Below, piece after piece: positions 59,094 through 64,000 of a stretch of DNA of 64,000 nt. The translations under genes were made by a program, and so were the position numbers. A model generated the notes under the pieces. It saw only the letters and a list, made by a program, of their open reading frames with translations. It ran no database searches and had not been told where the DNA came from. This DNA is from Advenella sp. S44 (GTDB lineage Bacteria; Pseudomonadota; Gammaproteobacteria; Burkholderiales; Burkholderiaceae_B): the NCBI RefSeq assembly GCF_002810445.1, contig NZ_NEXS01000003.1, positions 372,001 to 436,000 of the forward strand. Direction: 5' to 3'. Numbering within the stretch: position 1 is the stretch's first letter; the number at the start of each line of letters is the position of its first letter.

Positions 59094-59861
59094 CTAGTGA
59101 GCGCCATTGCCCAATGCCGCCACAGCCATCCAGACTGCCATCGCGACCATCATCAGGTTTTCGGTCAGGGAAACAAATCCCAGCGGTACCTTGCTTGATC
59201 CGCCTACACAGGCACACTTCAATTCCCGTTTATCAATGTAAACGGCTTTGAAAACTGAGACGGCGCCTATCGTTCCGATAAAAAGCGCAACGGGCACCGA
59301 CAGCCACGTGAGGAGATGACCGATCATCAGTATGCCCGCCAGGGCTTCTGCGAATGGGTAAATATAAGAGTACGGTACCCACCGCCGGGCAAGTAAATCG
59401 TAATTGAGGAACATGGTGGAAAAGCTTTCCACATCTTGTAGCTTAAGCAGTGCAAGTATGGTCATGCTAAATGCAATAAACCACTCGATAGCCTGTATGG
59501 TCAGCGGCTGTCCATATACCAGGTAGCTGACGGCCAGCGACATCAGCAAGGTGGTGCCAAAGAGCGCGATGACAGGCTTGTAGCTTGTCTGATCGGAATC
59601 TGCCACCTCCTTGCCAAAATAACGCCGTACCTCGTCATAGCCGCCGATTCTTTGCCCATCGATAAAGATCTGCGGTGTCGTAGGTACTGCGTGCTGTTCC
59701 TTGAAAGACTCAGTTTCTTCGCGCGAGGTCAGCCAATGATCTTCGATGTCATAACCGGACCGGCGTAACAGGTCCTTTGCTTTCAGACCAAAAGGGCAGA
59801 TGTGCTGCTCCATGACCATGCGATAAACGACTGCTTTTTTTCGGACTTGCGTTTTTTCCAT
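59094..59861 (-). CDS. Glutaredoxin-MauE fusion membrane protein
   Basis: 255 residues from the ATG at 59861 (AGGAGG upstream). N-terminal glutaredoxin domain (about 8-85) with the site CPFG instead of CPYC, a monothiol form, plus PTTPQIFIDGQRIGGYDE for glutathione binding. The C-terminal part (about 95-255) is a four-helix MauE/DoxX-like membrane domain ending with CACVGGSSKVPLGFVSLTEN. MauE helps methylamine dehydrogenase maturation; fused forms are thought to handle thiol-disulfide exchange across the membrane. No methylamine genes are near. Confidence 0.85.
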   Translation of the reverse strand: MEKTQVRKKAVVYRMVMEQHICPFGLKAKDLLRRSGYDIEDHWLTSREETESFKEQHAVPTTPQIFIDGQRIGGYDEVRRYFGKEVADSDQTSYKPVIALFGTTLLMSLAVSYLVYGQPLTIQAIEWFIAFSMTILALLKLQDVESFSTMFLNYDLLARRWVPYSYIYPFAEALAGILMIGHLLTWLSVPVALFIGTIGAVSVFKAVYIDKRELKCACVGGSSKVPLGFVSLTENLMMVAMAVWMAVAALGNGAH

Positions 59862-60073
59862 CTCTGCCTCCTGACAATGTCGGATATGAGGGGTGTAGCA
59901 AGAAGTTAATTCAAGCGGCATCCTGTTGATTGAATGCCAGATGTAGTATTCAATTCCCGATGTCTTTCAACACCAGAGCCTGGCGTAGTGCTTGGCGCGA
60001 TCTGCTTTGTCAGGTCGTGTAGGTTCATTATATGTTTTTTGCACGAGGTCTGTTATCTGCGTGTTAATCGGTA

Positions 60074-60997
60074 TCAACGGCGCACCGGCGCATTGTGAAC
60101 CCAACTTTGTATACCGGCCGTGCTGCGAAAGTCATCGGCTGATCTGACTGGTATTTCTGGATAGAGGGCATTCCACATCCGCGCCATGGCGCGACCCGGC
60201 CCGATCTCAAGCACGGCATCCGGTTGTTGTTCCCGAACGGCCTGCAGGCAGCTAGCCCAGTCCATGGCATGGCTTATCTGGCTAGCCAGCGCATCTAACG
60301 CCTGCCCCACGCGTAGGGCGGCGCGACCATCCACCGCGCTCAGCACTTTGAACAGTAGGGGCGCCGTATTGCGATAGAGAGCAAGATGCCGTGCGAACGC
60401 TGGCGTAGCGAACTGCAGGAGCGCAGTATGCGAAGGCGTCTGAACGGACAGCCTGACAACGCGTATGGCGCCTTGTTCGTAGGCCAGTTGCCCGGCATAC
60501 TGCAAGTCGTGCTCAAAACCGCCAATGACATAGTGTTGCTCGGGATTGCTAATGGCAAGATGAGTATTGCTGGTGGCGGTAATCTCTTCGATATTCTTTA
60601 GGGGCAGACCCATGATGCTTATCATGCCAGCCTGTTTTTGAATGCAATCGTCCATGCAGGCAGCACGCTGTGCTGCCAGTGTGATCCCCTGCTGCATGTC
60701 GAAAGCGCCAGCTGCGCTGCAAGCAGCCAACTCTCCGAGAGAATATCCTGCTGCGCAAATCGGTCGCGGCAGTAGCGGCTCCAGTTTGTGCCATCGTTGC
60801 AGTTGAAATGCAAAGATAAACGGCTGGGAAATCCTGTTTTCACCCAGTGTCGCGCAATCGACAAAAGTTTGATTCCAGACATCTGACAGTTGCATCGACA
60901 ATTGAGCCGCCATTTTCGGTGAAGCCGCTTCCCGCAGTGCCCGAAAATGCTCAGGAGATTGCTGTCCCTGGCCGCTGAACAAGATGGCAAGACGCAT
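60074..60997 (-). CDS. mdcH: Malonate decarboxylase subunit epsilon (malonyl-CoA:ACP transacylase-like)
   Basis: 307 residues from the ATG at 60997. Loads malonyl groups from malonyl-CoA onto the acyl carrier subunit MdcC. The acyltransferase fold shows LFSGQGQQSPEH at the start, the nucleophile serine in GYSLGELAACSA near residue 85, and the catalytic His in TPSHTALL near 190. Start is 1 bp from the mdcB stop. Last gene of the leftward mdc cluster. Confidence 0.93.
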   Translation of the reverse strand: MRLAILFSGQGQQSPEHFRALREAASPKMAAQLSMQLSDVWNQTFVDCATLGENRISQPFIFAFQLQRWHKLEPLLPRPICAAGYSLGELAACSAAGAFDMQQGITLAAQRAACMDDCIQKQAGMISIMGLPLKNIEEITATSNTHLAISNPEQHYVIGGFEHDLQYAGQLAYEQGAIRVVRLSVQTPSHTALLQFATPAFARHLALYRNTAPLLFKVLSAVDGRAALRVGQALDALASQISHAMDWASCLQAVREQQPDAVLEIGPGRAMARMWNALYPEIPVRSADDFRSTAGIQSWVHNAPVRR

Positions 60998-60998
60998 A

Positions 60999-61865
60999 TT
61001 AGAGAGACTCCAGAAACAGCACGACACCTAACAAATCGGCGGATCCGCCCGGACTTAAGCGGCGCGCCACGAATTGTGCATGGAGGGTTAGGACCTGGCT
61101 TTGCCAGTCCCGAGCGTGCACCCCACCACGAGCAAGAAATGCTGTGGCGGCCTCGCGTGCAAAATTCAGGCCCTCACGACCGCCTCGCCAGAGCAGATTG
61201 GTGTCTTCAAGTTCGGCCATGAGCGCAAAGAAACACTGGATGGCGCTCTGTTGCGGGCATTGTGTTTGTACCAGCGCGCGGCGATAGGCAGGCAAGCCGA
61301 TTTTGATGGCAGAGGGAAAGCCGGCGGCGGCCTCGGCCCGAGCGCCCCCACTGCCGTAACGTCGTTGAACGACAGCACCGTGACTATCGTTGATGGCTTT
61401 TGCCGTAGCCATAATGGCAGGGCCCCATAAATTTGCAACACGCCGGCTGACCGATTCGACAGAGCAGGAGCCGGCAAGGGCAATGTCAACACCTGTGGCC
61501 GCACACAGCAGACCAAGGTTGAAAATTGCCCCACGGTGAGTGTTAATGCCATTGGTAGCCTGCAGCATGCGCTTCTCTGCGATCCGCCCGCAACATTGCA
61601 ACTGTGAATAAGTGGGGGTTTGCATGCCCAGGCGAGATATCGCCGGAAAATATTCTCGCAGTGCGTGAAGGCTTCGTACAAAGGTGCTGAAATCCATGTC
61701 AGTATGGCTGCCGCTGTCCATGGGGCTGACCAAGCCTGGTTTAGGTGCGAGTGCCACTTCCCGATACAGCGCCCGGATTGCCAGCCGGCCAATGGTTTCC
61801 GGTGTCCATGTAGTCTGCGGCGCGTGCTCGGTGCGTTGTTCAGGTTTGGCGGATTCAGCAAACAT
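60999..61865 (-). CDS. mdcB: Triphosphoribosyl-dephospho-CoA synthase
   Basis: 288 residues of the CitG/MdcB family. Joins ATP and dephospho-CoA to make the precursor of the 2'-(5''-phosphoribosyl)-3'-dephospho-CoA prosthetic group of MdcC. The signature EVALAPKPGLVSPMDSGSH and TDMDFSTFVRSLHALREYF near residues 35-70 is diagnostic; NTHRGAIFNLGLLCAATG near 118 is the second. Its start overlaps the mdcG end by 11 bp. Confidence 0.94.
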   Translation of the reverse strand: MFAESAKPEQRTEHAPQTTWTPETIGRLAIRALYREVALAPKPGLVSPMDSGSHTDMDFSTFVRSLHALREYFPAISRLGMQTPTYSQLQCCGRIAEKRMLQATNGINTHRGAIFNLGLLCAATGVDIALAGSCSVESVSRRVANLWGPAIMATAKAINDSHGAVVQRRYGSGGARAEAAAGFPSAIKIGLPAYRRALVQTQCPQQSAIQCFFALMAELEDTNLLWRGGREGLNFAREAATAFLARGGVHARDWQSQVLTLHAQFVARRLSPGGSADLLGVVLFLESL

Positions 61866-62526
61866 GCTCGTGTCCCTTTAAACGCGATAGCAGATCCGTT
61901 ACGTGAAGTAACGCTACGCAGGTATTTTCCTTGGCGACAACCCGCAGCGCCGGTTGCAACAGTGCCTGGGAAAGCTCCTTCCAGTTGACGGCGGTACGAT
62001 TGGCAAAGCGTATTTCACCGTCCAGCGAGCAGGGCAGGGCATGCTGAGCCTGCTGTAGGGCTGTCAGACAGGGGACAAGTTGAGGCGCACAGGCAATATC
62101 GCAGACAAGATCAATGTCAGACCGGTTGTGCCGATATGTCGTGCCGCTTAGTATTTCCCATGCCAGCGATCCATACACGCTGACTGCAATATCGTATTGT
62201 TCGCATTGCCGCAGCAAAACAGCCAGCGGCGCGCCGACGGCGCTAGAGCACGTATCTATGCAATATGCGAGCGTCAGCGGGGGCGTGATTTTGCGGACTG
62301 CATCGCGACAGACCGATATACTTATTCTTTTGGGCTCTGATTCCGGTGGCAATGTGAGCCCCAACAGGATCTGCGCGGCGTCCGTCGCTGATTGCCGGGC
62401 CACCACCAGTGGCCGCTGAGCCTGCAGCCAGCGCTGCAGGGCTTCGTCAGCGGCAGGGTACTGCATCGGGCTCAGCAGCCGGTAATTTGCGGTCGGGTAA
62501 AGATAGGCAAGATCATGGCGGCGCAT
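61855..62526 (-). CDS. mdcG: Phosphoribosyl-dephospho-CoA transferase
   Basis: 223 residues. Attaches the prosthetic group to MdcC. Nucleotidyltransferase motif in VYGSLAWEILSGTTY with the acidic pair RSDIDLVCD near residue 136, as in MdcG and CitX-like enzymes. The start RRHDLAYL is typical. Follows mdcE by 10 bp. Confidence 0.92.
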   Translation of the reverse strand: MRRHDLAYLYPTANYRLLSPMQYPAADEALQRWLQAQRPLVVARQSATDAAQILLGLTLPPESEPKRISISVCRDAVRKITPPLTLAYCIDTCSSAVGAPLAVLLRQCEQYDIAVSVYGSLAWEILSGTTYRHNRSDIDLVCDIACAPQLVPCLTALQQAQHALPCSLDGEIRFANRTAVNWKELSQALLQPALRVVAKENTCVALLHVTDLLSRLKGHEHVC

Positions 62527-62536
62527 GGTTTATTTC

Positions 62537-63247
62537 CTAGGCGGCCAGAATCTGGTCGACAATTCTGGCCGCCTGTACCCGTCCGGTCCTGTCCTGGCCT
62601 GTCTGCATGCGCAGGTCTGGACCGGCTTCGCCTTTTAATAATCTGGCAAGCGCAGCCTCAAGTAAGGTAGCCGAGGGCGTCTCCCATATATCCTCGATTG
62701 CACCCATGCGCTGGTAATTTTCGGCACCTGGTGCGAAGGTAGGGGAGCTGACTGACAGTTCCAGCAGTTTTGCATGATCTATTTTGGTTACACGCGCCAT
62801 GGCCTTCAAATCCATGACCCGAACTTGCGAACTGGCCAGCGCGTAGGCGCGATCGGCCATGAGTCCGAAAGACAAATAGCCGCCGCTGACCGCCTCTCCG
62901 GTGACCAGACTCAGGCTGAGATGGCCATGTCGGCGGGCCAGGTCGACGCAGGCTGCCAGATGCGCCAGGCTCCCATTAAGGCAAAGAAGCTCTTGGGCAC
63001 GCGATAGCGCCTGACCCTGGGTGTCGACGAGAAGTATCAGCGGCCGGCGAGGATGCGCATCAATCGTAGTCAATATCTGCTGTGCCAGAAAAAGTGCAAT
63101 CTCATGGTCGATGGCAGCAGCATCCGTTGTTCCCAACACGGCTACCTTGCCGGCGTTGGTGCTTGCTGTTCCCGCCAGTTGATGCCCGTGGATTCGAACG
63201 TGATGTCCGGCTGGAAACAATGTATCCAGAATGGTTGTCAGGTTCAT
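62537..63247 (-). CDS. mdcE: Malonate decarboxylase subunit gamma
   Basis: 236 residues. With MdcD it forms the carboxytransferase/decarboxylase that removes CO2 from malonyl-S-MdcC. Crotonase-like fold with DTQGQALSRAQELLCLNG near residue 74 and GEAVSGGYLSFGLMADRAYAL near 115. Start overlaps the mdcD stop (ATGA, 4 bp). Confidence 0.94.
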   Translation of the reverse strand: MNLTTILDTLFPAGHHVRIHGHQLAGTASTNAGKVAVLGTTDAAAIDHEIALFLAQQILTTIDAHPRRPLILLVDTQGQALSRAQELLCLNGSLAHLAACVDLARRHGHLSLSLVTGEAVSGGYLSFGLMADRAYALASSQVRVMDLKAMARVTKIDHAKLLELSVSSPTFAPGAENYQRMGAIEDIWETPSATLLEAALARLLKGEAGPDLRMQTGQDRTGRVQAARIVDQILAA

Positions 63248-64000
63248 GTGTAAAGTTCCTCATGCAGTCGGGTCAGGCCCGTGCAGTTCATCATGGGAAT
63301 GTCGGCAGGATCCTGGATGCCCAGGGCCTGCCAGACTTCCAGCCCATCGCGCATGCCTTTGAAATTGTCCGTTCGTGCCAGCAGGCGCGATTGGTTTTGT
63401 TTCTGCGCCGCCAGATCAGGTGGCGCAAATTGATTATCTGCAAGCAACTGCCTGGTGGCAGCCCGGAATGCAACCGGGTCGTCTTCTACCAGAGCGGCGC
63501 AGTCGTTCATCAGATAACGGTGTTTGCCGCCAGTCACACGCCATACCAAGGCCCGATCACGGGAATCGAACTCCTCAACGCCCGCCACGGTTTCGATGAC
63601 CTCAGGCCCCGACAACGCAAGGCGACCTTCTTCGGACATGACAATTGCAGAACACAGGCAGGTCACAATACCCATGCCGCCGAACGCGCCGCAGCTGCCT
63701 CCCACCAGCGCTATTACCGGTACGCCAGCGGAACGCGTATCCAGTATGGCGCGCATGATTTCGGAAATGGCGATCAATCCGGCATTCGCTTCATGTAACC
63801 GGACGCCACCCGAGTCGATGAGAAACAGGACTGCAGCCGGTTTGTCGCGCCTGGCGCGGCGTAACAGGCCGACAATCTTGGCTCCATGGATCTCACCAAC
63901 TGATCCGCCCATGAACTGGCCTTCCTGAGAAATAATGAATACCGGTTTTTCATCCAGGGCGCCTTCGCCAATGACTACCCCGTCATCGAAGGCGCCGGGA
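63244..64000 (-). CDS. mdcD: Malonate decarboxylase subunit beta, partial (cut by window edge)
   Basis: About 251 C-terminal residues; the reading frame continues beyond the window. Carboxyltransferase-type fold: GAFDDGVVIGEGALDEKP at the edge, SQEGQFMGGSVGEIHGAK, IDSGGVRLHEANAGL, and GGSCGAFGGMGI near the middle. An internal ATG at 63912 is not the true start, since homologous sequence extends upstream of it. mdcA and mdcC are expected to the right. Confidence 0.94.
   Translation of the reverse strand, partial: PGAFDDGVVIGEGALDEKPVFIISQEGQFMGGSVGEIHGAKIVGLLRRARRDKPAAVLFLIDSGGVRLHEANAGLIAISEIMRAILDTRSAGVPVIALVGGSCGAFGGMGIVTCLCSAIVMSEEGRLALSGPEVIETVAGVEEFDSRDRALVWRVTGGKHRYLMNDCAALVEDDPVAFRAATRQLLADNQFAPPDLAAQKQNQSRLLARTDNFKGMRDGLEVWQALGIQDPADIPMMNCTGLTRLHEELYT

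Overview
The window is a chromosomal segment of a betaproteobacterium, most probably of the family Alcaligenaceae. Supporting signs are a Bug-type (TctC) periplasmic receptor, the order rsmB / DUF4390 / ntrY / ntrX, a full nine-gene atp operon of betaproteobacterial type, and a malonate decarboxylase cluster. The G+C content looks moderate, which would fit an Advenella-like genus better than high-G+C Bordetella; the genus is inference only. Both edges cut genes: an HMG-CoA lyase on the left and mdcD on the right.

Left half (1-33,000) is mainly core genome. It holds translation and tRNA/rRNA modification (fmt, rimO, rsmB, trmL), the NtrY/NtrX sensor-regulator pair coupled to Trk potassium uptake (trkA, trkH), comF and bioC. 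A leftward rhodanese-grxC-secB-gpsA group stands divergent from gpmA-envC-ctpA-moeB/thiF; this resembles the E. coli yibN-grxC-secB-gpsA and gpmI-envC neighbourhood. An M61 peptidase and an enoyl-CoA hydratase follow, then atpI-B-E-F-H-A-G-D-C, which has several stem-loops between its genes and a clear terminator.

Middle (33,000-48,800) mixes metabolic and replication genes. A ThDP-dependent enzyme stands divergent from a Bug receptor. A gene-poor stretch then carries an 80-residue unknown protein whose promoter is flanked by two near-identical 19-bp repeats, opposite a pseudo-receiver/Fis-type regulator. After these come hemE, priA-rep, a CoA-transferase, and a diheme cytochrome c whose two domains are joined by 18 copies of a six-residue repeat. 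tRNA-Arg(CCG) is followed by short tandem repeats and the 3' remnant of an insertion sequence, then queD and queE.

Right part (48,800-64,000) is accessory catabolism. A DapA-family lyase and two LysR regulators flank an apparent operon of FAD oxidoreductase, RidA-type deaminase, DadA-like dehydrogenase and a four-gene polyamine/opine-type ABC importer. This looks like an uptake and oxidative deamination pathway for an unidentified amine or amino-acid-like substrate, and it is the best candidate here for an undescribed system. A fused glutaredoxin-MauE membrane protein and the leftward genes mdcD-E-G-B-H (malonate decarboxylase and its prosthetic-group enzymes) complete the window.
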